NCBI RefSeq assembly: GCF_004379255.2
Contig: NC_056051.1
Span: forward strand, 24,607,267 to 24,671,266
Reading direction: 5' to 3'
Length of the DNA stretch: 64,000 nucleotides
Source: Salvia splendens
Lineage: Eukaryota > Streptophyta > Magnoliopsida > Lamiales > Lamiaceae
This document shows positions 1-16,020 of this stretch, piece by piece (within the stretch, counting starts at the first letter, position 1; each line of letters opens with the position of its first letter). Position numbers and translations under genes: made by a program. Under the pieces are notes generated by a model. It saw only the letters and a list, made by a program, of their open reading frames with translations, was not told the origin of the DNA and did not search any database.

Positions 1-74
1 CGGCTCCACAAGCTCGGAGGACTTTCTGATAGCCTTATTCAACATGAACACTGCCAAAAAGCAAGAAAGCAAAG

Positions 75-836
75 TCAGATTTTCTTCGTTAAAGCAGTAG
101 AGCATAAAGATAAAGAGAAATCCTCACCCTCGGCCTCTTCGTCCGAAGACGAGCTGTCGAACACGACGTCGCCCTTGACGAGCTCAGACTCCGTGTATTG
201 TTTCCTAACTATGGGAATCTTGTTGAGCTCGCCATCGAGCTCGTCCAACGGTTCAGGCCGAGGGTGACGGATAACGGACTCCGGCCCTCTCCAGGGAAAA
301 CTAGGAGCCGCGGTCCTATCATAGTAGAAGAAGCGATTTTGCCACTTCGGCCACTTCGTTTTACAAAAGGCCCTAAAGGGCTGTAAAGGGATCAAGTAAA
401 ACCAAGACCCCTTCCTCTTAAATTGAAAGAATTTAAGGATCGCCTTCAAGGACAAATCCCTTCCTAACCTACGGAGTTCGGCAGCGAAGGCCGACAAGTG
501 CCTCCAAGAGTTCGGAGTCACCTGGCCTAAAGGAAGCTGAAAAAAATCTAGTAAATCTATAAAGGCAGAAGGGAGGGGGAAACGAAGCCCGCATTCTAAG
601 CAGGCCTCGTACACGGTGACGTAACCCTCCGGCGGGGAGTCAGCCCTGTGATCACCGTCAGGTACCACCGCCTTCCCCCCAGGAAAAGAGTATTTTTCGT
701 AAAGGGATATCACAGTATCCTTACTCAAGATACTGTGAAAATACTCTACGGTCTTCTCCCCGGATTCTTTCCGGCTAGAAGACCCCTTACCCCCTTTCCT
801 AACGCTACCCGACTCCGAAGAAGAAGAAGAAGACAT
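75..836 (-). CDS. antisense extra ORF of the gypsy element (putative 'gypsy type transposon' domain protein)
   Basis: The protein has about 253 residues from the Met followed by a serine run at 834-836; the open frame extends upstream to 1007 but that part looks like leader. The middle resembles the plant family Pfam calls 'putative gypsy type transposon' (PF04195): a tyrosine-rich stretch, then FPLPSAFIDLLDFFQLPLGQ, then a PNSWRHLSAFAAELRRLG block. The C-terminus is acidic (DSSSSDEEAEGED) and is followed by a GTGAGG that could be a splice donor, so the gene may continue beyond the left edge. Its function is unknown; it is not Gag, protease, RT or integrase. The orientation opposite to the LTR is the key observation. 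The family assignment is from remembered motifs and is moderate. Confidence 0.65.
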   Translation of the reverse strand: MSSSSSSESGSVRKGGKGSSSRKESGEKTVEYFHSILSKDTVISLYEKYSFPGGKAVVPDGDHRADSPPEGYVTVYEACLECGLRFPLPSAFIDLLDFFQLPLGQVTPNSWRHLSAFAAELRRLGRDLSLKAILKFFQFKRKGSWFYLIPLQPFRAFCKTKWPKWQNRFFYYDRTAAPSFPWRGPESVIRHPRPEPLDELDGELNKIPIVRKQYTESELVKGDVVFDSSSSDEEAEGEDFSLSLCSTALTKKI

Positions 837-1181
837 TTTTCTTACTTTTTGAAGGTGAAGATAGTCTGAAAAAATTCTTGAAAGCGGAGAGAGAATTTTC
901 GCAAGAAAGAGAGTATAGAAGACGCAACAGCAAAAGTGCTTCAATGATGAAGAAAGAGCGTATTTATCAGATACGGGAAAGATTTCGAAATCGTTGCGCC
1001 GTTTCATATCCCACCTTTTCAGGATTCAACGGCCGGATTTTACTGTCGCATTTAATGCCGCATTTAATGCAGTCACGCGCAGGGCACGTCCCCTGACTTC
1101 AGCCTCCCCCGTCCCCTTTTTCAGAATGCCGAAGTGACTCGCTTCGCCGAAGTGATTCACTTCGCTTTTCGGGGGGGGTAG

Positions 1182-1763
1182 TGATGGGGTACGAACTAAA
1201 CCCTAATGGCAAGCCCAATAACAGTGACGGCCCATCAGCCCAGAGCCCAAGAAAGAGTATCTGTTCGGCACGACCAAAGAGTTCGGCACGACCAAAGAGT
1301 TCGGACTCAGCCTACAGCTCGGTAAAAGCCGACCAGTCAAGCTCTCCTCTCAGATCGGCAAGAGTTGATCGGTAAAGTCCAGCAGTTCGGTCTCAGCATT
1401 CGACCGAACTAGGAGTTAGTGGACTCATGAAAGGCCTCCACGACCTCCACTATACCCACGATCTATTTAGTGGTATGAAGCAGTTATTGAGCAGTTATTG
1501 CTCACCCACGATCTTGTTAGTGGGGCTGCAAACCACGATCCTAGTTCAATGTATAAATAGAACTTAGATCAGATAGAAAAGGGTTAAGCTCTCTAGAGAT
1601 AAAATACCCTATAGCAAGTCTGTGTTGTAAGCTGTAATCCCAGATCAAGCAATACAATCTTGCCCTCCCTTCTTCCCGTGGACGTAGATTTACTTCAGTA
1701 AATCGAACCACGTAAATCCTTTGTGTCTGCATTTTCATTCTCTACCAGTTTTTGCTAACATCA
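1182..1763 (+). repeat. 3' LTR of the gypsy element
   Basis: The LTR starts TGATG and ends CATCA, a perfect 5-bp terminal inverted repeat, after a poly-G tract. Inside are a TATA box (TATAAATAG at 1552-1560), two copies of an 18-bp GCACGACCAAAGAGTTCG-like unit (1268-1303), and three copies of a CCACGATC motif between about 1458 and 1540. The R/U5 part resembles other gypsy LTR ends. The target duplication cannot be checked because the 5' LTR is outside the window. Confidence 0.75.
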
Positions 1764-3816
1764 GAAATTCGCGGATCCATCAAACAGTAATCATATTTAT
1801 TTAAGATACTACTTATCAATGATTGGTGACATTTGTTTGAACATGGTAAACAATGTTAGGTAAACAACCAAATCGAATACTTTTAAAACACAAAGAAACA
1901 ATATTTTTAGCCAATATAGAAGCCCTTTTCCTCCCACCTTCATTGACTCTGATCAATCACTTCTGTATTTTCAAACATTGCAAACAACACTAATTTCAAT
2001 AGGGGTTTTCCTAATTCTTCACCGTTTCAAAGAATCATGCATCAAACACTAACATCTCATCTAATAAAAAATGAATTCAGCTGAAAAATGTAGTCTTGCC
2101 TCTGGAAAAGAGATCAGAAACTTCCAATCTCAGCTACCCAACAACCAAGAATTCTGCAGGAAACAGAGTCAGAGTTTCTGTTACAGAAATTCCAAATGAG
2201 AAAAGAAAGAGCAGAGACAAAAATAATGCAATATTTAATGAAAAAAAAGTGGGAAGAATCCAAACACAAACTGAGGCAGCGGTTGGTGGCAGTGTGATGA
2301 ATGGGAAAAAGGAGATTTCTTGCTTGAGGCAACGGAAATGTGAATTGTGAAGGGAACAGAAGAATTAATGATGGGAAAAGTTGGTTTCTTTTTCTTCTTT
2401 ACTGAATTTCCATGGCGCGGGAAGAGTGGGAACTGCACGTGCTGTAGCGTAAAGATGGCTGCAGCGGCAGATTAAACAACAAAATTTGATTGAATCATGT
2501 TGAAATTTGTGAGAGATAGGAAGTGATGAATGTCTACTCTGAAGAATTGTTTACATTTAATGAAAATCACATTTTGATGATATATTCACTTTCTTCTTTT
2601 AATCAGATTTATTAACTCTTCAATAGTGTACATAATTATATTTAAAAATATACTAAAGGAAAGGGATTAGGTGTAATATTTATTAATTGTAGAAAAAAAA
2701 ATTGAACGTGTTATGGAATTAGGAAAACGCTGCCTTCTATAAAATTTATTTTGGAAAGATGCCTTAAATTAAAATATTAATTTTGACTTAACTATTTAAT
2801 TTGTTCATTGTTGTTATTGAGACCCCTTAAGGCAATAAAGTAATAATTGGAGTTAATTTTTTTTATTTAAATGGTAATATAATTTCCCAAAAAGGAATAT
2901 GTTTAATTATTGGAGTGGTGGTTTAGAGGTGGATTAGGGAGTTAAGTCATGTAAATGGCACCTCATTTGCACGATTTTTCCAACACTAACAGAAATATGT
3001 GCAGTTTAAATTCCTCATAATTTTATAATAAATCAATATTTTCCCATTATTATAATGAGAATAGTCTTTTTTGTTGGTTATATAAATTGGACGGTGGTGG
3101 TTATCACTTATGAGTATGAATAATTAATACATGTAAAGTGTCTAATATATACCGTTACAAAAATTCGGATTTCAATCGGTAGAAATTTATGATTTATTAC
3201 CTGAATATAAATTCATGATAGTTTAACTTTTACCGTTAAAAAAACACCATTAATATATATGGGTCAATGCATAAAGCTTAGGGTCTTGTAATAAATCTAA
3301 GAATGACGATAAATTAATACAATCATTAAAAACATAATGTTTATATATAAACTGAAAAATGAACAGTAAAGGTTCTATTATAACTATTCACGTGCCTAAA
3401 GATTCATAATGATTAAAGCTTTGCTGGATTTATCATCTTACACCACAACCAAACAACGATGATTTAATTAATTTGAATTATGTACAATGCACCAAAATGT
3501 ATTTTTCCATGGCAACTGCTGAAGTATGCAAGTTGCGGTTTTCTTTCATCTTTTTCCTTGCTTCATTCTTTGTGTTATGTTCTTTATTTTCAAATGAGGA
3601 AGCTGTTTTGGACATTTTAGGTACTTCAAATCTAAAACCAAACATCCATGTTTTAGCTTGTAATATATTCTATACAAGATTCTATTCGTCATGAATATAA
3701 TGCCCTAAACTGATGTTGGAAGTTGGAACCAAGCACAGGTAAGATGAAAGAGGAAAGAAAATGGTTATCACTCAAAAGGGGTCTATACATTCATAGAATG
3801 ATCAAACACACTAAAT
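1764..3816. other. AT-rich intergenic stretch, no gene seen
   Basis: Short open frames at 2096-2438 and 3473-3694 have no recognisable protein character. The stretch from 2500 to 3480 is strongly AT-rich. I see no bounded transposon here. Confidence 0.5.
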
Positions 3817-3930
3817 TCAAGCTAAAACTTTACTAGGATTGTCTCCATAATTTGCAACAGCAAGTGGTACAGCCTCCCTGCTGAGGCCGGCTGCTATGTA
3901 TCTGCTTGCCACGGGATCAGCAGCCGGTCC
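3817..3930 (-). other. possible orphan terminal exon of an unrecognised gene
   Basis: On the minus strand a TTCAG acceptor is followed by exactly 38 codons ending in TGA. The peptide reads like real protein (ASRYIAAGLSREAVPLAVAN, then YGDNPSKVLA) and the region is much richer in GC than its surroundings. No upstream exon was found between here and the ABCC gene. It may be the last exon of a degraded gene or a captured gene fragment. I do not recognise the family. Confidence 0.4.
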
Positions 3931-4045
3931 CTGAATTCAACAGCAGATTCATGTCAATATCAACGGGTTATTTCTTTTGTTGTTCTAGACTACAATTAAC
4001 ATTCCATAAGTGTACTATACTTTTTTTTTGTTTCTGCTTTGGGGG

Positions 4046-4271
4046 AGACGCATGAGGGTCATGCGTCTCCCTTTAATGAAACGCATGACGGAGATGCGTC
4101 TTTGGGTAAGACGCATGAGTGAGATGCGTCGTTTTTTTTTAAAGACGCATAAGCGTCATGCATCGTAGTGAGAGACGCATCCTGCACATGCGTCACCTTT
4201 TGTTTTAATTTTATTAGACGAAGCAGGAGCGTCATGCGTCTTAGGGAGAGACGCATGAGGATCACGCGTCT
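4046..4271. repeat. array of seven near-palindromic GACGCATGA/TCATGCGTC units
   Basis: Units at about 4046-4067, 4080-4101, 4109-4130, 4142-4164, 4172-4194, 4216-4241 and 4249-4271 each consist of AGACGCATGA or a variant, a spacer of two to six bases, and the reverse complement TCATGCGTCT or a variant. Spacers between units differ in length and are T- or G-rich. Each unit could fold as a hairpin, and the whole array gives an open frame of DAS-type repeats on the minus strand that I do not consider a gene. Confidence 0.85.
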
Positions 4272-4420
4272 CTAATTTGTGGTTTTTAAGCTTGTATTTT
4301 AATTATTTCAGCAACTTGTGGATTATGTAGAGCATGCAGCACTGTTGACCGTAGGCCGGGTGAGAAGCGGCGGAGGAGGCGGATGGAGCCCTGCCGTAAG
4401 GCGGCGTGTTGGAATTTCAC

Positions 4421-4500
4421 AACAATTCCAAGTTGAAAAGCAATTACATATAACAAACATAACAATTCCAAGCTGAAAATCAATTACATATGACAAACAC
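4421..4500. repeat. 40-bp direct tandem duplication
   Basis: Two exactly adjacent 40-bp copies (4421-4460, 4461-4500) begin AACAATTCCAAG and differ at four positions by eye. Confidence 0.85.
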
Positions 4501-4517
4501 AAAACTTGTTATAAAGT

Positions 4518-4612
4518 ACTCCGCCGTTCCTTACTAATTGAGTGTCTTTTTATGTCTTTTTTTATTTTGAATGGTTCCAAGATAATCGAGTCATTTCTAT
4601 TTTGACAAAAAG
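4518..4612 (+). mobile_element. left-end fragment of a Stowaway-like MITE
   Basis: ACTCCGCCGTTCC followed by an AATTGAGTGTC motif resembles the left terminal repeat of the Stowaway elements elsewhere in the window. No matching right end was found. Confidence 0.35.
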
Positions 4613-4635
4613 GAAAACCCTCTATTAGAGTATGC

Positions 4636-4806
4636 AACTCCATGCACGTCGAAGATCAGCTCGCTAGCCGTTGAGTTAGTTAGTTAGGATTCTAGTTAGT
4701 TTAGTTGCTATATATAGGCTCTTCATGCTTCATTGTAAACGATCTTGGCACAATGTAGTCCATAAATGAAGTTTGGTGTTCTCTGATTCTCTCCATCAAT
4801 ACAGCA
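4636..4806 (+). mobile_element. LTR remnant upstream of the ABCC gene
   Basis: The stretch has a TATA box (TATATATAGG at about 4709), a downstream GTAAACGATC/ATAAATGAAG region and a CTCTCCATCAATACAGCA end. This is the order seen at the R-U5 end of plant copia-type LTRs. Its left border is uncertain and no internal domain adjoins it, so it looks like a solo or truncated LTR. It lies about 400 bp before the first recognisable ABCC exon. Confidence 0.45.
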
Positions 4807-5220
4807 ACGCAGCTTCTTCTTCTTCCTTTTCTCTTGTTCTTCATATGTTTTCATCTCTGATTTTCACCATGATCAAACTTTGACATGATTTTCTATCCTT
4901 AGCTTCTACAAGAGGTGATTAGTGTTGTTTGCAATGTACATGGTTTAGTTCTGGAATAAAATACAATGTACATACGAGATCCAAATAATGTACACACGCT
5001 CTGGAATAAATCACATACTCCTATGAATTGGGTTAACCTTGGTAGCTTAACAACACCGAGAGATTGGCTTTGGGTTAAATACTTTCTTATATTTAAAAAT
5101 AATTTTTTGAAGTAATTTAGATTATCAATACGAGATTTTATACTATAATATGTGTAAAATATGAACATATTTTAAAACTTTATACTATAAATTTATAAAA
5201 AATTTCGATCAAATTTGCAG

Positions 5221-10248
<5,028 letters not shown>

Positions 10249-10866
10249 ATCCAACTGCAGAAGTTGAGATGATTAATTGATCCATGATTATGAATCAGTT
10301 CTAGTCCTGACATGCAACCAAGTAGTAGAACATGTACAAGCAAGTTGCACTTGCTCATAACTTTGAGGGAAAGTTTGTAGTAATAAATAGTTAAAGTGAG
10401 AATGATGTATATGAGACTCTCTTCTACATTATTCTATCTCTTACTTTACTTATTCTTCATTTCTTAAAACTTGTGTCGAGTTAAATGGTGCCAAATTTTA
10501 AGGAACACAGAGAGTATTATTTTTTCAAAATATGAGCAAATTTCTAATGGGACATAGGGGTATTTAATACTAATAGTGATTAATTGTAAATTTGATCTTA
10601 ATCTTATTCGGTCCATCAGCAGACACCATGATCTCAGCTCCCATAGTCCCACCACCGGTTGTGGGTGGGTGGTCCTGGCGAAAACAGACCTATCAAGTGC
10701 CAAACTGTATAAGCCCTAAGTGATTTTGTAGGCTTGGGCCACGATTTCCCGCTTATGCACCAACACCGGCCAACCTCGTAGAAATAATCACGGTTGATTG
10801 AAAAACTATGAGTTTGTAATGTGCCTCGTCTAGCTGAAAAGCCAAGGTATGACTCGAGTGAATCTA

Positions 10867-10892
10867 TCTATACTAATATAAAGTGTCAGTGG
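10867..10892 (+). mobile_element. possible Helitron 5' terminus
   Basis: TCTATACTAATATAAAG preceded by A matches the form of plant Helitron 5' ends (insertion between A and T). I could not find a convincing 3' hairpin followed by CTRR, so only the start is proposed. Confidence 0.3.
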
Positions 10893-11583
10893 GGTGAAAT
10901 TATTGTTTTGCCCTTTTGGGCGGGAAATATGGAGTTGAATGTGTAATTATTTTTTTTATTATATTATTATGTCAGCTTAACTTTTCTGAGCTTAATGCAA
11001 AATCGTTTCCAATGCCCTTTGTCCACGAAAAAAAAATTTCTTGATATATTTGCATTTATGTTTAAAAGCTTTGATGACTATAAACACAAATAATCTATAA
11101 AGAAATCGGGAAAAGACACTATCGACGAGTCAGTGACAATCTTTTTTAACTTGCTATAACTTGCTTGTTTTGAACTAAGATGATGATAAGACAACAACAA
11201 CCTTTACTATATCTGATCTCACGAATTCCATTTCCTAGATAATCATGACACTTATACACAAGTACAACTTCACACACAATGGAAGCACCAAAACAAAGAA
11301 TCATCAACATCAATTTATTTCTTGGTCAATAATTTAATTAGTGGTCATTAGAATAATTTTCAGTCTCAGTGTCTAACAAAACAGTTCAAACCTTTAGATT
11401 CATTAATTGAAGAAGCAACTAATTTTTGCCACATATTCCACCACGCAATAAAGTGTAGACAAGGCGACAAAACGAATAAAATAATTATAAGTAAGTTAGA
11501 ATATATATTGGAATGTGGAGGAGAATATTATTTGTAATATTCTCTCTATATTTGCCAAAAATTAATCAATGGTTCTCTCTCAA

Positions 11584-11666
11584 TTCTCATGAACTGATTT
11601 TTGAGGGAAAAGTGAACTTTTGATACTTCTCATGAACTGATTTTTGAGGGAAAAGTGAACTTTTGA
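11584..11666. repeat. 40-bp direct duplication, 43-bp period
   Basis: Copies at 11584-11623 and 11627-11666 are identical (TTCTCATGAACTGATTTTTG and onward) and separated by TAC. Confidence 0.85.
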
Positions 11667-12849
11667 GGGTACATCCAGTGTGATTTAAATAAATTATACA
11701 ACGAATTCAGTAATTTTATAATTGTGGTATAATAATATAAACGAGATTCACATACTTGCAAATAAAAAGGAGACTAGTAATAACAAATTATATGTAATTC
11801 TATATACTACTAGCTACTTTCTACATACGGCCCGCGATAATAGAGTGCTATATTATTTTGGGACATTCTTACATTTATTTCTAATTTTAGCAAAAAATAA
11901 TATACACTCTCATACTTTATTCTTTTTTATCTCTCTTAATTTGTTCTTCCAGCTTAACCTATTAAACATTTATTTCTTAATCTCCATAACAAAAAATAAA
12001 AGTAAAACAATGGTAATGAAATTAGGAATTAAATTAGGCATGCAGCAATAAATATATTCTAGTATTATTTTGAGATTTTCTCTTTCTTTGCTGATTAGCT
12101 GGTAATTAATCGGTAAACCGCAGTTTCTAATCCCAATAATGGAATTTAATAGTAAGTGGAAAATATTTGTCAACCTATAACTTAATATTGTGATTGGGTC
12201 CAACTAATTGTAGGATTCCACTATCGCTGAGCTGTGTCGGTTTTATTCGCATCTTTTTATTTTTAGAAATTATTCATACATGATGTAACACACATGTGTA
12301 CGTAGTCTCATTATTTACTCATTATTATGCTATTATGAAATACCAATAATTTGCACTTTTCTTTAAATAAATACAATTGATAATTTCCAACTTTTATTTA
12401 TCCTATTTAAAATGCCTCTCGTCAAAGGACAGTGGTAATTGTTTGCTAATGCAATGTTTTATCAGTAGATTAAATTCATTATTTTATTAAATTAATTAGA
12501 TAGATAGCCTAGGTCTGAAGATGATATAACATCGGTCCATAGATAAATAAAATAGAAATAGACATGTCTACAGCTACATTATACATATATAGTACACGAA
12601 TGAACAATTCACTGTTATTAATATCTGTATTTAGAATTTAGTTTTAATTATATTCGTGACACATTATATTACGTTCTCAATTACGTCATTTACATGTCAG
12701 ATTTATTTGGCTGTGTTTGCACGTGTGCAGGCATTCATTCTATCACTTCTACCACGTGCAACTTCAAAATCACACGTGCAATCAGCAAACCCCAACCTTA
12801 GCTTTTTCTCTCACTACTTGGAATGGAGGAGGAAATGGAATGATATTTA

Positions 12850-13527
12850 GAGCATCCACGTCCGTGCTCTTGCCAGCAGCACGGTTGTGGGCCCGGCCCC
12901 ACTTTTTCTGTCTGCTCTCTGGCAAGAGCACAACACCCACAGCTGTGCTCTTCCGCAAGGACGAGCACAATTCAATTTAAAATTCAATTAAACAAAAACA
13001 TTTCCATAATATTAAAATTCATTAAAAAACCACAATAAATAATACAAATTACAAATAAAATAAAAAAGACATAATTAAAATCCTAAAAATTAAAAATTAC
13101 ATAATTAAAATACTAAAAATTAAAAATTACATAATTAAAATACTAAAAATTAAAAATTACATAATTAAAATCCTAAAAATTGAGATTGAGAGAGTTGTTT
13201 AGTATAGTGTCATTTTTTGTGTTTGAAATGAGAGTATTTATAGATGAAAGTGTGAAAAAATGGATATATTTTATTAGGAAGTGAAACAATATTTTTTTAA
13301 TTAATTTTGAAATTTTCAGATTTTTTTGATTTTTTTTAAAAATAATAATAAAAAATGATAAATCAACGGGCCAATCAGAGCATGCCACGTCGACGCCTTG
13401 TGCTCTTGCCGCTGGCACGGCCGTGCTCTTAGCTAAGAGCACGTCCGTGCCAGCGGCAAGAGCGCAGCGGCGGCGGAGCGGCTGGCAAGGACGGACGAGC
13501 AGCATTCCACCACCGTTGGGGATGCTC
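12850..13527. mobile_element. PIF/Harbinger-type non-autonomous element
   Basis: The ends are GAGCATCCACG and GGGGATGCTC with a TTA target duplication at 12847-12849 and 13528-13530. Both ends are GC-rich and carry several inverted GTGCTCTTGCC / GGCAAGAGCAC motifs. The centre is AT-rich with a 30-bp tandem repeat (TACTAAAAATTAAAAATTAC and so on, 13081-13180). The left 200 bp is homologous, in inverse orientation, to the right end of the element at 28114-28918, including the CATTTCCATAA stretch. No transposase remains. Confidence 0.8.
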
Positions 13528-13530
13528 TTA

Positions 13531-14166
13531 TACCTCTATTCTATTTTTCTTGCTAGATATTTTTCTTTATTAGGAATCAGAACCACACTTTCATTTCATG
13601 TGGAAATAATCATTCATTATTTCATTCCATTTAACCGAGGAATGATCACTCCATTTCATTATCCTTTCTTCATATTTTAAATTTAAATAACATTATATAA
13701 CATATTATCTTATATTATATTTAAATTTTAAAATTTTTAATAATTGAAAAAAACACACACAACACCACACGTACACATACAACACCTCATACACATACAC
13801 ACATGATAAAATAATTAAACTAATACTTAGTTAGACAAATTGAAATACAATAACATATTTTAAATAAATATTTTTTTGGAAGAATCAACCTATTAATTAT
13901 TTATATTTCATTCCATTTCATTCCTATGTTATTTGTAGTTACCACGCATATGAATGGAATCAATCAAGGAATAATAATTTTATTCCCTTTGTATTTCCGG
14001 TGTTTTCTAAGGAATACATCATTCCATTCTCATCTCCATTCCATTCCGTCATACCAATAAGTCTCTTAATATCGTGATTTTCGATATGATATACCACCGT
14101 ATTAGATAACGAAAATAATATGTAATTTTGTATATTGTGGTATACCAAAAATCTCGTAATATGTTA
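13531..14166. other. AT-rich spacer, nothing recognised
   Basis: The sequence contains CA-rich and ATTCCATTCC-type low-complexity pieces (13740-13805 and 13900-14045). No gene was seen. Confidence 0.4.
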
Positions 14167-14367
14167 CTCCCCCCGTCTCATAGTAGATGTCACACTTTTC
14201 TTTTTAGTTTGTCCCATAAAAGATGTCACATTTCCTCTTTTGGAAAAAGTTCATTCTCACATCAATTATAAAATTATATTTTTTCTCACCACTTAATACA
14301 CAAAATAACATCTCTTAAAATCTTTTGTCATCTCTCAAGTGTGACATCTACTATGGAACGGAGGGAG
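14167..14367. mobile_element. Stowaway MITE (Tc1/mariner type)
   Basis: The terminal inverted repeats are about 29 bp, beginning CTCCCCCCGTCTCATAGTAG and ending in CTACTATGGAACGGAGGGAG. TA flanks both sides (14165-14166, 14368-14369). About 201 bp with no coding capacity. Confidence 0.9.
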
Positions 14368-14601
14368 TACTTTTTTAGCATACCATGAGATCAGTGTATA
14401 TTGTCGACATATAATATTTTTGTACCATACCGAATATGCATACAGTATGAAACAAGATTTTGATATAATATTACTCCGACGTCGTACTGAAATCCAGTAT
14501 ATCATAAAATTTGATAATTTAACAAAATGATATTTACTCATATCGACAATCTTTTAATAAAGTATTTGTTGTGAGTCGTATGACCATTTCGATAAATTAT
14601 A

Positions 14602-14889
14602 CTCTCTCCATCCCATTAAACTAAGGATATTTTCCTTTAGAGATGTCTCATAAAATTATCCCCATCTATTTTTGGTAACTTCATTTTCCCTAATAAGGCG
14701 GGTCTCATTCTCTACTAACAATATTATAATTACTTTTACCCGCAGGGGCGTAGCGCGGTTGGCAACGGAGGGGCAGATCTTGCTGCAATATTATAATTAC
14801 TTTTTCTCTCTATATATCTCTTAATTTATTAATTGTGCATTAACTCTTGTGCCCTTCCAAATATTCATATTTTTATGGGGCGGAGGGAG
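14602..14889. mobile_element. Stowaway-like MITE carrying a nested insertion
   Basis: The left end CTCTCTCCATCCC and right end GGGGCGGAGGGAG sit between TA dinucleotides (14600-14601, 14890-14891). The element is interrupted by the insertion at 14738-14785, so its own length was about 220 bp. Confidence 0.75.
14738..14785 (+). mobile_element. 48-bp SINE-like fragment with a 19-bp target duplication
   Basis: The insert is flanked by two identical 19-bp copies of CAATATTATAATTACTTTT (14719-14737, 14786-14804). It contains GGGGCGTAGCGCGGTTGG; TAGCGCGGTTGG fits a tRNA-type pol III A box. No B box and no 3' tail are present. The duplication length fits target-primed reverse transcription. Its CAGGGGCGTAGC start also resembles hAT termini in this window, but hAT elements make 8-bp duplications. 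Confidence 0.6.
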
Positions 14890-15206
14890 TATTATACCAC
14901 CTCTATATTTTTTCAATGCTAATTAAAATGATTACACTGGCACATTTTTATTCAATTAGGTGCATATATACCATTTGACTTATATTTGAACAAACAAAAT
15001 CCTTTCGTCCTTAAAATATGATTGAACCATTATGATCAATTTTGATTTAACAACGCAGGGTGGCAAGTAGTGATTATATGATTAAATTATCATAATTTTA
15101 AATACCTTAAATGCTCATAATTAACAAAATATTCAAGACACTTATATTACTCCTATTCTAGTGTTTAGTAACTCTTTTGAATATGTTTTAGTTTAGAATT
15201 AAATTT

Positions 15207-16020
15207 GAGTAAAGACCAAAATTGGTCCTGGACATATGCTCATTTTATCATTTTGGTCCTAAACATTATCTTTTGAATTTTTTGGTCCTGGACATTTCAA
15301 ATCGGATCACAATTGGTCCTCCGTTAACAATTCCGTTAATATTTAACGGTCAACGATTTTAATCACAATTTTGACCAACTTAAACAATTTTTAATTATTT
15401 AATCATCAAAAATATTTTTTAAAATAAAATCATAAATAATTTGATTATTTAAAAATTGTTTAAGTTGTAATAAATAATTTATGATTTTTTGATGATAAAC
15501 ACAATTTTTACCAACTTAAACAATTTTTAATTATTTAATCATCAAAATTATTATTTTTAAATAAAATCATAAATAATTTAATTATTTAAAATTTGTTTAA
15601 GTTGTAATAAATAATTTATGATTTTTTTATGATAAACACAATTTTGACCAACTTAAATAATTTTTAATTATTTAATCATCAAAATTATTTTTTTAAATAA
15701 AATCATAAATAATTTTGTTATTTAAAAATTGTTTAAGTTGGAATAAATAATTTAATAATTTAAAAATTATTTAATTATTTCTAATAAATAATTTATGATT
15801 TTATTTAAAAAATAATTTTGATGATTAAATAATTAAAAATTGTTTAAGTTGGTCAAAATTGTGATTAAAATCGTTGACCGTTAAATATTAACGGAATTGT
15901 TGACGGGGGACCAATTGTGATCCGATTTGAAATGTCCAGGACCAAAAAATTCAAAAGATAATGTTTAGGACCAAAATGATAAAATGAGCATATGTTCAGG
16001 ACCAATTTTGTCATTTACTC
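15207..16020. mobile_element. Mutator-like inverted-repeat element (MULE-MITE)
   Basis: A perfect 9-bp target duplication ATTAAATTT flanks it at 15198-15206 and 16021-16029. The ends are long inverted repeats: GAGTAAAGACCAAAATTGGT on the left mirrors ACCAATTTTGTCATTTACTC on the right, and pairing continues for at least 200 bp through GGTCC, AACGGTCAACGATTTTAATC and beyond. The interior has about two and a half tandem copies of a roughly 136-bp unit (starts near 15373, 15508, 15645), each itself nearly palindromic. No ORF. Transcripts would fold into long double-stranded RNA. Confidence 0.88.

Larger units (their letters stand above)
1..1763 (+). mobile_element. 3' part of a Ty3/gypsy (Tat-type) LTR retrotransposon
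   Basis: The element enters from the left edge and ends with a long terminal repeat at 1182-1763. A run of eight G residues (1171-1178) lies just before the LTR and looks like the polypurine tract, so the element is on the + strand. The reading frame next to the LTR (75-836) runs on the opposite strand. Tat-lineage gypsy elements are known to carry such an extra antisense ORF between pol and the 3' LTR. No pol sequence is inside the window, so the lineage call rests on this architecture and on the ORF family. Confidence 0.7.
10249..12849. other. AT-rich intergenic stretch with small repeats
   Basis: This holds the ABCC 3' flank, a truncated Stowaway-like right half (about 10432-10513, ending AACACAGAGAGTATTA), a helitron-like start at 10867 and a direct repeat at 11584-11666. 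No gene was recognised. The frame at 11722-12051 is AT-driven. Confidence 0.5.

Noticed and set aside
4059..4265. Minus-strand 68-codon frame with DAS repeats
   Set aside because: It is only the translation of the palindrome array; codons follow the DNA repeat and there is no gene context.
15361..15840. Possible CRISPR-like array because of regularly spaced repeats
   Set aside because: The repeats are about 136 bp, AT-rich and palindromic within a MULE with a 9-bp duplication; this is plant nuclear DNA.
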